A stretch of 64,000 nucleotides of DNA from Arthrobacter pigmenti (lineage in GTDB: Bacteria > Actinomycetota > Actinomycetes > Actinomycetales > Micrococcaceae): the NCBI RefSeq assembly GCF_011927905.1, contig NZ_JAATJL010000001.1, positions 3,286,001-3,350,000 of the forward strand, in the 5' to 3' direction. The notes beneath the pieces were generated by a model. That model had not been told where the DNA came from and searched no databases. It saw only the letters and a list, made by a program, of their open reading frames with translations. Made by a program: the position numbers and the translations under genes. Position 1 is the stretch's first letter. Every line of letters begins with the position of its first letter. This document shows, piece after piece, positions 1 through 7,907 of this stretch.

Positions 1-314
1 CAGGTGGGTCAGGCTCGCCCCACGATCGGTGAGGTCGTAGGTGACCTGCGGGGGAACCGCCGCGAGCACGGTTCGCGTGATCAGTCCGTCTCGTTCCAAC
101 CGGCGCACCGTGAGCGTCAGCATCCGCTGGGAGATCCCCTCAACGGCCCGCTGCAGTTCGCGAAATCTTCTGGGACCTGACGCCAGCTCGACGATTACCA
201 ACACCGACCACTTATCTCCGATGCGGTCCAATACATCGCGAATACCGCAATCAGCGTGTTCCGCTTTGCCGCAGGCTCCAGTCCAAGGGTTACCCCGATG
301 TGACCGACTGACAT
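1..314 (-). pseudogene. HxlR-family regulator, frameshifted near its start and cut by the window edge
   Basis: The reverse strand encodes a winged-helix HxlR regulator core: a Cys-containing N-terminus (PWTGAC, then DCGIRDVLDRIGDKWSVLV), GISQRMLT, then LERDGLI and VTYDLTDRG. The only plausible start is an ATG at 312-314 with a strong AAGGAGG ribosome site at 322-328, but it is one frame off the HxlR core. Adding one base in the C4 run at 293-296 would join the ATG to the core as a normal HxlR N-terminus. No start codon lies in the core frame before that frame's upstream stop. It is either a real inactivating frameshift or a base-calling error. The gene runs off the left edge. It is divergent from the oxidoreductase at 392, which is the usual HxlR arrangement. 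Confidence 0.75.
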
Positions 315-344
315 CAAAGTGCCTCCTTGTGGACCCTCCAGCTG

Positions 345-368
345 GTTACTCAGGATGAGTCTAGTAAC
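345..368. promoter_or_regulatory. Inverted repeats between hxlR-type gene and oxidoreductase (candidate operator)
   Basis: GTTACT at 345-350 is mirrored by AGTAAC at 363-368, and inside it ACTCA-N3-TGAGT spans 348-360. The site lies between the divergent start codons, where an HxlR regulator would bind. Function is inferred from position and symmetry only. Confidence 0.45.
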
Positions 369-391
369 TGATTAGAACCTTCAGGAGAAAC

Positions 392-1204
392 ATGATTTTG
401 GTAACCGGTGTCTCAGGCCAGCTGGGTGCCGCTGTCTTTGCGCACCTCACAAAGCTAGGCGCCGACGTCGTTGGCGGCACCCGCCGGAGTGCTGATGTCC
501 CGGACACAAGGCAGATTGATTTCGACGACGATGCCACCCTCCACTTCGAAGACGTCGACACGCTGGTCTTCATTTCCGCGGGCGCCGACGAGGACGACAC
601 CGTCATCGAACGCCATCGACGGGTCATCGATGCGGCGGAACGCGATGGTGTGGAGCACATCACCTATACCAGCCTCGCCACGGGAGGTGACCACCTTGCG
701 TTCGCGTTGGCCCACCGCTGGACTGAGCGGCGGCTGATGGCCGGGTCGACCCCGTGGACCATCCTGCGCAATGGGCTGTACGCAGAACTTGTGGGACACC
801 TTCTTACCCCGAACGACGACGGCGTCATCACTGCGCCATTCGGAGAGGCGCCGATTGCCGCCGTGGCCAGGCAGGATCTTGCCGAAGCAGCGGCTTTGGT
901 TGCGCTTGCGCCCGCGCGGCACAGCGGCCGCACCTATAACCTCGTAGGCGCCCGCCCGTTTTCTGCCGGCGATGTCGCGGGGATCATAGGGGCAACGTAT
1001 CGGCCGGCGTCCCTCAAGGATCTTCGAGCCGAACTGGCTGACGTGGAGCTACTCCCGTTTCAGCCAGCCATGCTTCACTCCATCCACAGCGCCGCGACAC
1101 ATGGATTCCTACGGGAGCCGGGAACGGACCTGGCGAAGGTACTCGGTCGTGTGCCAACCGAGCCGCTCCCGGTGGCCGCTGCTGTTGCGCGACGGGGCGA
1201 ATAG
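392..1204 (+). CDS. NmrA/SDR-type NAD(P)-binding oxidoreductase (quinone oxidoreductase 2-like)
   Basis: A 270-residue cytoplasmic Rossmann protein. The N-terminal MILVTGVSGQLGAAV is the dinucleotide-binding glycine motif of atypical SDRs, and the body (DTLVFISAGADEDD, ERDGVEHITYTS, PWTILRNGLY) matches the NmrA/QorB group, which bind NAD(P)H and reduce quinones or act as redox sensors. Length is normal for the group. The ATG follows TCAGGAG at a good distance. The gene is divergent from an HxlR regulator, a common pairing for electrophile or quinone stress genes. The substrate cannot be read from the sequence. Confidence 0.8.
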   Translation: MILVTGVSGQLGAAVFAHLTKLGADVVGGTRRSADVPDTRQIDFDDDATLHFEDVDTLVFISAGADEDDTVIERHRRVIDAAERDGVEHITYTSLATGGDHLAFALAHRWTERRLMAGSTPWTILRNGLYAELVGHLLTPNDDGVITAPFGEAPIAAVARQDLAEAAALVALAPARHSGRTYNLVGARPFSAGDVAGIIGATYRPASLKDLRAELADVELLPFQPAMLHSIHSAATHGFLREPGTDLAKVLGRVPTEPLPVAAAVARRGE

Positions 1205-1366
1205 CAGGCTTGAGGTCCGCCGCGCGATTCGCCAGGCAGGAACCTGTGTCTCTCTCAGAAAACGACTGCAGCGCTCTCAACGCATGCAATGCCTGCAGTG
1301 CGGGCGTTCGCTGAAACACCTATGGGAGTGCCCGAAGCGTCATTCAGGAGCAAGTAGGCTGAAACG

Positions 1367-2002
1367 GTGACGACTGCCGATGTGAGCCACGCCTACTCAC
1401 AGCGCGCGGATGAGTACGTTGCCGCCGTCGGACACATCGAGGCAGTCCATCCCGCTGATCTGGAGCTTGTCCGCGAATGGGCAGCCGGCCTGGAAGGCGA
1501 ACTGATTGACGCCGGATGCGGTCCTGGACACTGGACGAGCTTCCTTCAGGATCATGGCGCGTCGGTTGAGGGTGTCGACCTGGTACCGACATTCATTTCG
1601 CAAGCGAAAGCACGCTACCCGGGTGTTCCTTTCAGGGTGGGTACGCTTGATGACCTGAAAGCTCCCGACGCGTCGCTTGGCGGCATCCTCGCCTGGTATT
1701 CCATCATCCACATGACTCCTGCGGAGGTGGCCGCAGCACTACGCGAATTCGCGCGATGTGTGTGGCCGGGCGGCGGACTGCTCCTAGGTTTCTTCGAAGG
1801 GCTGCAGCTAGAGAGCTTTCCCCACGCTGTTGTCCCGGCGTACTACTGGCCCATTGAGGAGTTGTCCCGTCGCCTGAGTGCCGCCGGGTTTGAGACGGTC
1901 GAAACTCATTCGCGGGTTGGTCCTGGGCATCGCCCGCACGGAGCTATTGCCGCCCGACGCTTTGACCACTCACAGAAGGATGAGAACGCCCATGCCAGTT
2001 GA
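1367..2002 (+). CDS. Class I SAM-dependent methyltransferase
   Basis: A 211-residue protein with the class I methyltransferase fold: motif I is LIDAGCGPGHWTSFL (about residues 46-60), followed by an acidic motif II (VEGVDLVPTFISQAKARYP) and the GGGLLLGFFEG loop. The GTG start has only a weak ribosome site. The end overlaps the following VOC gene by 11 bases, so the two are probably translationally coupled. The acceptor substrate is unknown. The motif set is clear, so the family call is firm. Confidence 0.85.
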   Translation: MTTADVSHAYSQRADEYVAAVGHIEAVHPADLELVREWAAGLEGELIDAGCGPGHWTSFLQDHGASVEGVDLVPTFISQAKARYPGVPFRVGTLDDLKAPDASLGGILAWYSIIHMTPAEVAAALREFARCVWPGGGLLLGFFEGLQLESFPHAVVPAYYWPIEELSRRLSAAGFETVETHSRVGPGHRPHGAIAARRFDHSQKDENAHAS

Positions 2003-2393
2003 CCGCTACGACGCCGCGCCTGCCGATACTCCATTCAAGCTAGGACTGCATCACATACTGCTCGCAATTCCGGCAGGCAGTGAGGACGAGTGCCGGGCGT
2101 TCTACGTCGGCGTCCTCGGCCTCACGGAAGTTGAGAAGCCTGCGGACCTCGCCGCACGAGGTGGTCTGTGGGTGCGCGGCGACAACCTTGAAGTGCATCT
2201 CGGCGTCGAGGAAGACTTCACGCCGCAGAAGAAGGCCCATCCGGGCATTCTCGTCCAAAACCTTAATGACCTCGCCGCCAGAGTAGAGGCACACGGACTG
2301 ACGCCCAAGTGGGACGACGGCTTCCCCGGGATGCGACGCTTCTACCTGAATGACAACAACGGCAACCGGCTCGAGTTCCTCTCGCCACAGTAA
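1992..2393 (+). CDS. VOC (glyoxalase/bleomycin-resistance) family protein
   Basis: A 133-residue single-module VOC protein. It opens with LGLHHILLAIPAGSEDECRAFYVGVLGL and closes with RRFYLNDNNGNRLEFLSP; the paired His and Glu are typical metal ligands of vicinal-oxygen-chelate folds. Start chosen at 1992 because GAAGGA lies just upstream at 1975-1980; an ATG at 1980 is possible, and longer in-frame starts run inside the methyltransferase. Such proteins are metal-dependent lyases, isomerases or drug-binding proteins; the reaction here is not identifiable. Confidence 0.85.
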   Translation: MPVDRYDAAPADTPFKLGLHHILLAIPAGSEDECRAFYVGVLGLTEVEKPADLAARGGLWVRGDNLEVHLGVEEDFTPQKKAHPGILVQNLNDLAARVEAHGLTPKWDDGFPGMRRFYLNDNNGNRLEFLSPQ

Positions 2394-2437
2394 GCCCCCG
2401 TGAGGGTGCAGCGCCAAGCGCCTCGTGAAGCCCGCGA

Positions 2438-3457
2438 CTACGTCCGCAGCGGGAAGCGCTCCGCATCCTGGACGGTGAGCAAGTCAAGCAGAAATTCCTG
2501 TTGACCAGGCAGGTGCCACTCGGCCCCTTCAGTCAGTTGCCAGGTGCCCCATTCAAGACGCATATACTTCAGGGCTGCTGGCCATAGCTCAGTTTCATCC
2601 GCGGTAAGAGGGGGCGCCTCCGCCACGTAGCCCGCCAGGTATGCCTTCCATTCTTCGCTCGAGAAGAGGCGGCCGGGGTTATTCTTCGCCTCGCTGGCGA
2701 ACAGCAGGACAGAGAGTGCAAGGTCCAGCAGCCTTGGTGCAACTTCACCGTTCTCGAAATCGATGAAGGTCGGAATCTGGCTCTCGTCGGCGTAGATGAG
2801 GTTCGATGCACGGTAGTCCAGGCTCACTGCGCAGCTGGGAAGGCCTGCGTCCCGAATTGCTGGAAGTGGTTCGGAGTGAAACGCTTCCAGCTCTCCTACC
2901 CAACGCGAAGCGGCCTCGGCAGCGCCGAGCGGATAATCCCCGCCCTCCAATGATTGGGCGTGCTCCCTGCAGACCTGCTGGATCGCCTCAACGTCCTCGC
3001 TCACCGATTCCGCACTGAATTTCGGCCACTCGAAGCGGGGCAAGCCGGCGTCGTCGAAAGTGAAGGATTCGCGATGGAAGATTCCCAGTCCACGCCCTGC
3101 GGCCATGATGAATGCCGTAGTGCCCGGCCAGACAGTCCCCTCGATCCAGGGGTACGCCATCCAGGCAGTTTCGGCGGCGTGCACCGGTAGCTCCGTTGCA
3201 GCCAGTGTCAGCGGGCGAACGCACGGAAAGCCTGCATTGTGTAGGTGCGTCTGCCACCTCCCCAGAGCGGCCGCCTGGCCCGGATCGGACAGCGTCGGCT
3301 TGACGACAGCGTCAGCTTCCCTGCCGTCGGCGGTCGTAAGCCGCGCTCGGTAGACAGGCCCCCATTCGTAGATCGAGGCAGGACTGAATTCGACGACGTC
3401 GCGCTCCAAACCTGCGCGGACCGCTTCCGCTCGGCTAGTTTCCTGATCACCGCTCAC
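2438..3457 (-). CDS. Aminoglycoside phosphotransferase-like (APH family) kinase
   Basis: A 339-residue protein of the APH/choline kinase fold. The C-lobe has SLDYRASNLIY, corresponding to Brenner's HxDxxxxN motif but with Ser in place of His, then FIDFENGEVAPRLLDLAL as the metal-binding DFG-equivalent. The N-lobe contains the lysine-bearing strand ADAVVKPTL. Such kinases phosphorylate small molecules; most chromosomal copies are not resistance genes. GTG start with GGAAGGTGA upstream. It is convergent with the VOC gene. The substrate is unknown. Confidence 0.75.
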   Translation of the reverse strand: MSGDQETSRAEAVRAGLERDVVEFSPASIYEWGPVYRARLTTADGREADAVVKPTLSDPGQAAALGRWQTHLHNAGFPCVRPLTLAATELPVHAAETAWMAYPWIEGTVWPGTTAFIMAAGRGLGIFHRESFTFDDAGLPRFEWPKFSAESVSEDVEAIQQVCREHAQSLEGGDYPLGAAEAASRWVGELEAFHSEPLPAIRDAGLPSCAVSLDYRASNLIYADESQIPTFIDFENGEVAPRLLDLALSVLLFASEAKNNPGRLFSSEEWKAYLAGYVAEAPPLTADETELWPAALKYMRLEWGTWQLTEGAEWHLPGQQEFLLDLLTVQDAERFPLRT

Positions 3458-3542
3458 AATGGCTCACCTTCCAGCTACGTTCTGTGTTTCGCAGGCTACC
3501 AGAGTGGTTGGGTAATCCCAATCGGTTAGCCCATGCAGCCGC

Positions 3543-4355
3543 TCAGCGCATACCCGGAGCGGGAAGTGCTCCGTACAGTTCCAACGCCGCGCCACCCACC
3601 TGGACTGCCGCCGTCGTCGTCGTCCTGTTCACCACATCGCACACGACCAGTGTGATGTTGTCCCGGCTGTCGTGTTGGCCGGCCAGGGCGATGAGAATGT
3701 CGGCGGTGGCTTCGGGGTCAAGCCCTGCCGACAGCGTCTCTTCCACCAGTTCGATCGGCACGTAGTCCGTCAAGCCGTCGCTGCACAGAAGCCAGCGGTC
3801 GCCATCCAGTGCTTCATGGCGGGACAAACCCACGGAGGATGTCGGACTGCTGTTGTCACCGGAGAGCACCTTCAGAACCACTGACCGCATCGGGTGCCTT
3901 CGCGAGTCCGCGGCGGTGATCTTTTGGGCATCAAGAAGGTCCTGGATGTATGAATCGTCCCTGGAAACCTGGTGGACTTGCGTCCCCCGCAGCAGGTACG
4001 CACGCGAGTCGCCGATATGAGCCAGCAGCAGGCCGCCGTCGCCACGGAACAGTGCCGACAAGGTGGTCGACATGCCTGTCAGCGCCTCGTCATGCCTCAC
4101 CCGCAGGGACACGCCGAAGTTCGCCGTCGCGATCGTTTCCCGAACCTGGTTCTCACTGAGCTCACGGCCGCGCATCGACTGGATGACCGCGGCCAGATTC
4201 TGAATCACCATTGCCGACGCGACCTCGCCACCGGCATGCCCGCCCACACCATCCGCTACGGCGATAGCGGACTCTGACGTAAGAAATGAGTCCTCGTTAT
4301 TGTCCCGGTGTGCTCCTTGCCAGGAACGACCAGCCGCTTGAAATGCGAGTGTCAT
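3543..4355 (-). CDS. PP2C-family serine/threonine protein phosphatase
   Basis: A 270-residue soluble phosphatase with the full bacterial PP2C motif set: RDNNEDSF near residue 18, AVADGVGGHAGGEVAS (metal-binding Asp and Gly), LLAHIGDSRAYLLR, LLCSDGLTDYV and DNITLVVCDVV. It would dephosphorylate Ser/Thr-phosphoproteins in a Mn/Mg-dependent way, opposing Hanks-type kinases; no kinase gene lies nearby. ATG at 4355 is preceded by ACGGAG. An inverted repeat TTGGG-TAAT-CCCAA at 3508-3521 sits between it and the APH gene downstream. Confidence 0.92.
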   Translation of the reverse strand: MTLAFQAAGRSWQGAHRDNNEDSFLTSESAIAVADGVGGHAGGEVASAMVIQNLAAVIQSMRGRELSENQVRETIATANFGVSLRVRHDEALTGMSTTLSALFRGDGGLLLAHIGDSRAYLLRGTQVHQVSRDDSYIQDLLDAQKITAADSRRHPMRSVVLKVLSGDNSSPTSSVGLSRHEALDGDRWLLCSDGLTDYVPIELVEETLSAGLDPEATADILIALAGQHDSRDNITLVVCDVVNRTTTTAAVQVGGAALELYGALPAPGMR

Positions 4356-4406
4356 TGCTACTCCGTTCTGTGAACCGAACCCGGACCATCTGAAGACCAG
4401 AGCCTA

Positions 4407-4781
4407 CTAAAGGCCTGGGCTAACAGATCTCAGAAGGTTGCGAGTGAGCGGGATTCTCCGGTCGCCAGCGTAACCAGATTCACGCCGGCATACCGACCCC
4501 AGGAAGTCCATCGAGGGACGGACTGACAAGAAGACGACGCCGCCGGGCCCTGCGAAGGTCGCAACGGCGTCGAAATCTACCCGGCGAGGCGTCCGGAAAT
4601 CAGCGAAAGCCGCAGGATCAAGCTCATTCAGGCGCGGCCCGACAGCCAGGCTAACGTGGGGCACATGACGGCGATGCGACCGCGTTTCGAGCGAGCTCAG
4701 GTCTTGTTCGTTCAGTTGGCGCCAGATGCTTCGAACACCAGCATCGAGCTCCGGATCGAAAAAGAGCTCGAGCGAGTACAT
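4407..4781 (-). pseudogene. 2'-5' RNA ligase-like 2H phosphoesterase, C-terminally truncated
   Basis: A 124-residue protein opening with YSLELFFDPELDAGVRSIWRQL and carrying one HxSL motif (VPHVSLAV, about residues 41-48), as in the 2H phosphoesterase superfamily. Family members are usually about 170 residues and need a second HxT/S motif; here the matching region reads RIPLTRNLL with no histidine and the frame stops soon after, just upstream of the PP2C gene. Other frames do not restore a good tail. It is probably a decayed copy, although an intact short variant cannot be excluded. ATG at 4781; a TTG at 4784 is also possible. Confidence 0.5.
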
Positions 4782-4871
4782 CAACCCAGTGTGCCATGAG
4801 GATACCGATGACTTTCAGGCACGCCCCACGTCTACTCAGAGGTAGCGATCAACGTGAAAGGCGCACCTGAC

Positions 4872-5513
4872 ATGACCGCCATCTGGCCCACCGTGCACGC
4901 AGAACGAATAGCCCTTGCGGACGATCTCGAAGCGCTGACACCCGAGCAGTGGGCGACGCCGTCGTTATGTTCAGGCTGGGACGTGCACGACGTCGTCGCG
5001 CACCTGATTGCCACCGCCAAGATCACACCCTGGAGCTTCATCAAGCACTTCGCGGCGGCCGGTTTCGACTTCGACAAGGCGAACGCAAACGAAGTATCGG
5101 ATGAGCGAAAGGGAAGCCCGGCGGAGACGCTCTCCTCATTTCGCGCCGTCCAGTTTCGCACCTCATCTCCACCGGCACCCAAGGACACACGGCTCGTCGA
5201 GGCGTTCGTGCATGGTGAGGACATCCGCCGGCCCCTCGGTATCGTGCGCGACTACCCGGCTGCCGCCGTCGTACGTGCCCTTGCGCTGCAAGCGCGCACC
5301 AGCGTTGCGGTGGGCGGCGGGAAAGGCCTAATAGCCGGTCTTACCCTCACCGCGACCGATGCTGAGTTCATCCACGGTACGGGACCCACCGTTGAGGGAT
5401 CGGCGATCTCACTGCTGATGGCGGTATCGGGCCGCAGGACCGCCCTGGCGGACCTCAGCGGTCCGGGGAAGCCCGTTTTGGAAGCTCGTTATCCAGCGAG
5501 GGCAGGCGACTGA
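4872..5513 (+). CDS. Mycothiol-dependent maleylpyruvate isomerase-type (DinB-like) protein
   Basis: A 213-residue TIGR03083-type protein. The N-terminal half contains SLCSGWDVHDVVAHL, the metal-binding helix region of MDMPI/DinB-like proteins; a second conserved His lies in LVEAFVHGEDIRRPLG. In actinobacteria these use mycothiol as cofactor for isomerisation or conjugation reactions; the substrate is unknown. ATG at 4872 is preferred for its GAAAGG site; a GTG at 4854 is an alternative. It overlaps the convergent FMN reductase by 25 bases at the 3' end. Confidence 0.8.
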   Translation: MTAIWPTVHAERIALADDLEALTPEQWATPSLCSGWDVHDVVAHLIATAKITPWSFIKHFAAAGFDFDKANANEVSDERKGSPAETLSSFRAVQFRTSSPPAPKDTRLVEAFVHGEDIRRPLGIVRDYPAAAVVRALALQARTSVAVGGGKGLIAGLTLTATDAEFIHGTGPTVEGSAISLLMAVSGRRTALADLSGPGKPVLEARYPARAGD

Positions 5514-6034
5514 GCTGCAACGGTCCGAAGGAGCGTATCCAGGCGCTGCGAGGTCTCCCTGTATTCAGCGGTTTCCGGGTTCAAGGCGCCGTAGGCCCTG
5601 GGAACTGCGAACTCAGCGGGACTGACGTCAGCGCCAATGCGTTCCAGAACGCTGCGCAGATGCGCGGCGGAGCGACCTCCGCCACCCGGCGTGGGTGATG
5701 CGCTGATCACTAGGGTCGGCTTCATCGCGAGGGCACTGCTGCGGTGCGGGCGGGACAGCCACTCGACGGCGTTCATGAGTACGCCGGGTGTTGTGCCGTT
5801 GTATTCGGGAGTTGCTATGACCACCATGTCACTTTCGGCTGTCAGCTGCCGCAGGTTTTCAACGGCATCCGGTATTTCGCGAGCTTCGATATCGGCGTTG
5901 TAAAAGGGCAGCGCAGCGAGGTTCGTCTCCACCTCGACGTTATGCTCTGGGAGGTTGGCTGCGACCATGCGGATCAGCGCACTATTGAACGAATCCGCCC
6001 TGGTGGAACCCGAGATACCCAAGATCTTCATCAT
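5489..6034 (-). CDS. NADPH-dependent FMN reductase / flavodoxin-fold oxidoreductase
   Basis: A 181-residue flavodoxin-like protein: ILGISGSTRADSFNSALIRM is the FMN phosphate-binding loop of the NADPH-dependent FMN reductase family, and VIATPEYNGTTPGVLMNAVEWLSRP is the hallmark active-site segment. Likely role: two-electron reduction of quinones, azo compounds or chromate. AAGGAGCAC precedes a double ATG. The gene is divergent from a MarR regulator with two palindromes between them, so it is probably that regulator's target. Confidence 0.9.
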   Translation of the reverse strand: MMKILGISGSTRADSFNSALIRMVAANLPEHNVEVETNLAALPFYNADIEAREIPDAVENLRQLTAESDMVVIATPEYNGTTPGVLMNAVEWLSRPHRSSALAMKPTLVISASPTPGGGGRSAAHLRSVLERIGADVSPAEFAVPRAYGALNPETAEYRETSQRLDTLLRTVAAQSPALAG

Positions 6035-6051
6035 GTGCTCCTTCCTTGATA

Positions 6052-6092
6052 TAGTTAGTTGACTAACTACTATTTAAAGTTAGGTGGCTAAC
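6052..6092. promoter_or_regulatory. Two MarR-type palindromes in the reductase/marR intergenic region
   Basis: The first is TAGTTAGT-TG-ACTAACTA at 6052-6069, with 8-bp perfect arms. The second is GTTAG-N4-CTAAC at 6079-6092. Both are AT-rich in a GC-rich background and share the half-site TTAG/CTAA. MarR dimers typically bind such sites and repress both divergent genes. Confidence 0.65.
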
Positions 6093-6113
6093 TAACCGAT
6101 GTCAAGGGCTTCG

Positions 6114-6560
6114 ATGACTGAAGACGAAGTGCGATCACTCAATGCGGCCATCCGCACCATCGGAATGCGGCATCGCGCCTTAGCGAGTGCCGCACTCGCC
6201 CGAATCGGACTGGCGGTTGGCCAGGAGACCGTGATTATGGAGCTAGCCCGTCGTGGCCCGCGCAGTCAGGCCCAGCTTGCCGTCGCCGCAGGATGTGAGC
6301 CCCCCACCATGACTGCGGCAGTTCGCCGGATGGAAGCCAATGGCATCATTCGGCGGGAACCATCCGCTGAGGACCGCCGCGCCGTCGTCGTAAATCTCAC
6401 TGATCAGGGACGGGGAGTAGCCGAGCAGCTCTCATCGGTCTGGCGTGACATCGCCGAAGAAACCACAGCCGGGTTGGCCAGAACAGAAGTCTCCGACCTG
6501 ATCGATGCGCTCGGTGATCTCGCCCAGAGCCTGAAGGGCCGCTCCGTACCCGTGGAATAG
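6114..6560 (+). CDS. MarR-family transcriptional regulator
   Basis: A 148-residue winged-helix regulator. The wHTH core is visible as LARRGPRSQAQLAVAAGCEPPTMTAAVRRMEANGIIRREPSAEDRRAVVVNLTDQGR, with the DRR wing typical of MarR. Start at 6114 is preferred because CAAGGG lies 5 bases upstream; ATG 6099 is in frame but has no ribosome site and lies close to the operator palindromes. It probably senses an electrophile or phenolic ligand and controls the divergent FMN reductase and itself. Confidence 0.88.
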   Translation: MTEDEVRSLNAAIRTIGMRHRALASAALARIGLAVGQETVIMELARRGPRSQAQLAVAAGCEPPTMTAAVRRMEANGIIRREPSAEDRRAVVVNLTDQGRGVAEQLSSVWRDIAEETTAGLARTEVSDLIDALGDLAQSLKGRSVPVE

Positions 6561-6568
6561 CCAGGGCC

Positions 6569-7180
6569 TCAACGCTCCTGAAGGGCCAGCCGTCCGGCAA
6601 GGGCAACGTACGTTGCGGCAAATGTGCGGCGCATCCACGTCACTACTCTCGGCCGGGTGATCACGTACTTCCTCATGGCGGCTGCGAACAATCCATACGC
6701 CCCGAAAATCACCAGTGTGACGCCCATGAAAACCAGGCTGAGACCGGCCATGTGAAGCCAGGCGTCCGGTTCGGCCGGACGGACAAACTGCGGGAGGAAC
6801 GCGAAAAAGAAGATCGTAAGCTTCGGGTTCAGCACGTTGATGAGGATCGCCGAGCGGATGACGTTCCAGTCGGACGCAGGCGCCGAACGCGCGTCCACCT
6901 CGAGAGAGCTTTTGTCGCGCCAGGTCTGCCAGGCGAGATAGAGCAGGTAGACCACGCCAAGGTACTTGATGGTCTGGAACGCGATGGCGCTGGCGTTGAG
7001 GAGCGCGGCGAGCCCGGTAATCGCGGCAACCATATGCGGAACAACGCCCAGGGTGCAGCCGAACGCCGCGACCAGACTTGCCCGGGTTCCGCGGGCCATG
7101 CCGGCGGCAATCGTGTACAGGGCTCCGGTGCCCGGCGTCGCCACAATCACGAGTGTGGTCAGTAGAAACGCGACGCTCAC
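6569..7180 (-). CDS. LysE/RhtB-family amino-acid exporter
   Basis: A 203-residue integral membrane protein with about six hydrophobic segments. The N-terminal TLVIVATPGTGALYTIAAGMARGTRASLVAAFGCTLG is the conserved LysE/RhtB signature. It would export amino acids or related metabolites across the cytoplasmic membrane. The GTG start overlaps the stop of the upstream TfoX-like gene (TAGTG), so translation is likely coupled. It is convergent with the MarR gene. Confidence 0.9.
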   Translation of the reverse strand: MSVAFLLTTLVIVATPGTGALYTIAAGMARGTRASLVAAFGCTLGVVPHMVAAITGLAALLNASAIAFQTIKYLGVVYLLYLAWQTWRDKSSLEVDARSAPASDWNVIRSAILINVLNPKLTIFFFAFLPQFVRPAEPDAWLHMAGLSLVFMGVTLVIFGAYGLFAAAMRKYVITRPRVVTWMRRTFAATYVALAGRLALQER

Positions 7181-7533
7181 TAGCCGTCCTCGTTTCGGAT
7201 GCGCGCGTTGTACTCAAGGGCCACACCAAGCCAGAAGGAGAGCCCCTCCCCCGTGGCCGTCGCTTCCGGGCCCACCGAAATCCAGCCATCTCCCATGGGC
7301 CGATCGGCACCCATCTCAGCGGGCCGCGCGCCGCTGACAGCAAGCAATTCGCCGCTGCGGCGGGGATCTATGCGCACCAGCAAATCGCCGTCGCGCCTTA
7401 CGCTCACCACCATCTTCCCGTTCACCATGAAGGAGAGCCCGCCGAACATCTTCTTCTCGCGCACCGCGCCCTGCGTTGCCAACGCATAGCGGATGCGATC
7501 CGCCAGTTCCCAATCAGGCACGGCAATCTCCAT
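7180..7533 (-). CDS. TfoX/Sxy N-terminal-domain protein
   Basis: A 117-residue cytoplasmic protein with the TfoX-N fold signature: VREKKMFGGLSFMVNGKMVVSVRRDGDLLVRIDP. In Proteobacteria TfoX/Sxy activates competence genes, but short actinobacterial homologues are of unknown function and the C-terminal TfoX domain is absent. It is the first gene of a two-gene unit with the LysE exporter (one-base overlap). Confidence 0.8.
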   Translation of the reverse strand: MEIAVPDWELADRIRYALATQGAVREKKMFGGLSFMVNGKMVVSVRRDGDLLVRIDPRRSGELLAVSGARPAEMGADRPMGDGWISVGPEATATGEGLSFWLGVALEYNARIRNEDG

Positions 7534-7907
7534 CTCTCCAGAAGGTGCACGCTACATCCCCGAAGCCGCGCGGGGAAGACTTCCAGCCAAAGGTGGCACC
7601 TCGCGCTGAATTGCCCTGCGCGGTCCAAGGCCCGATGACCAGGTCCAACCTGCTGCGTAACACGGAAATAACGATCGTCGTTTCGGGATAGTAATCCGCT
7701 CCGGACCCTGGCGCTCACTGGATCCCCGCGAGTCAAGGGGTCAGGCGTTTGCGCCGACACAAGAGCCGTCCAGCAGCCCGGATAACGAGAAAATATCGCT
7801 CATTGAAGGAGAAAAATAAGCGTGCTTACGGTGAGGGGGAACGGCGCAGCAGTACATCAATCGGGTTGAAAGCGCCGCCAACCAACCCATCGAAGGAGGA
7901 ATGCAAT
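7534..7907. other. Intergenic region, no gene recognised
   Basis: These 374 bases lie between the divergent TfoX-like gene and the lipoprotein gene. A short palindrome, GGAT-AGTA-ATCC (7686-7697), and an AT-richer stretch around 7785-7820 could belong to promoters. The strong ribosome site of the lipoprotein gene (AAGGAGGAA) is at about 7891-7899. Open frames here have no coding character. Confidence 0.4.

Noticed and set aside
3481-3535. tRNA-like stretch between the APH and PP2C genes
   Set aside because: Only a 5-bp inverted repeat is present; no acceptor stem, T-loop or anticodon arm can be built.
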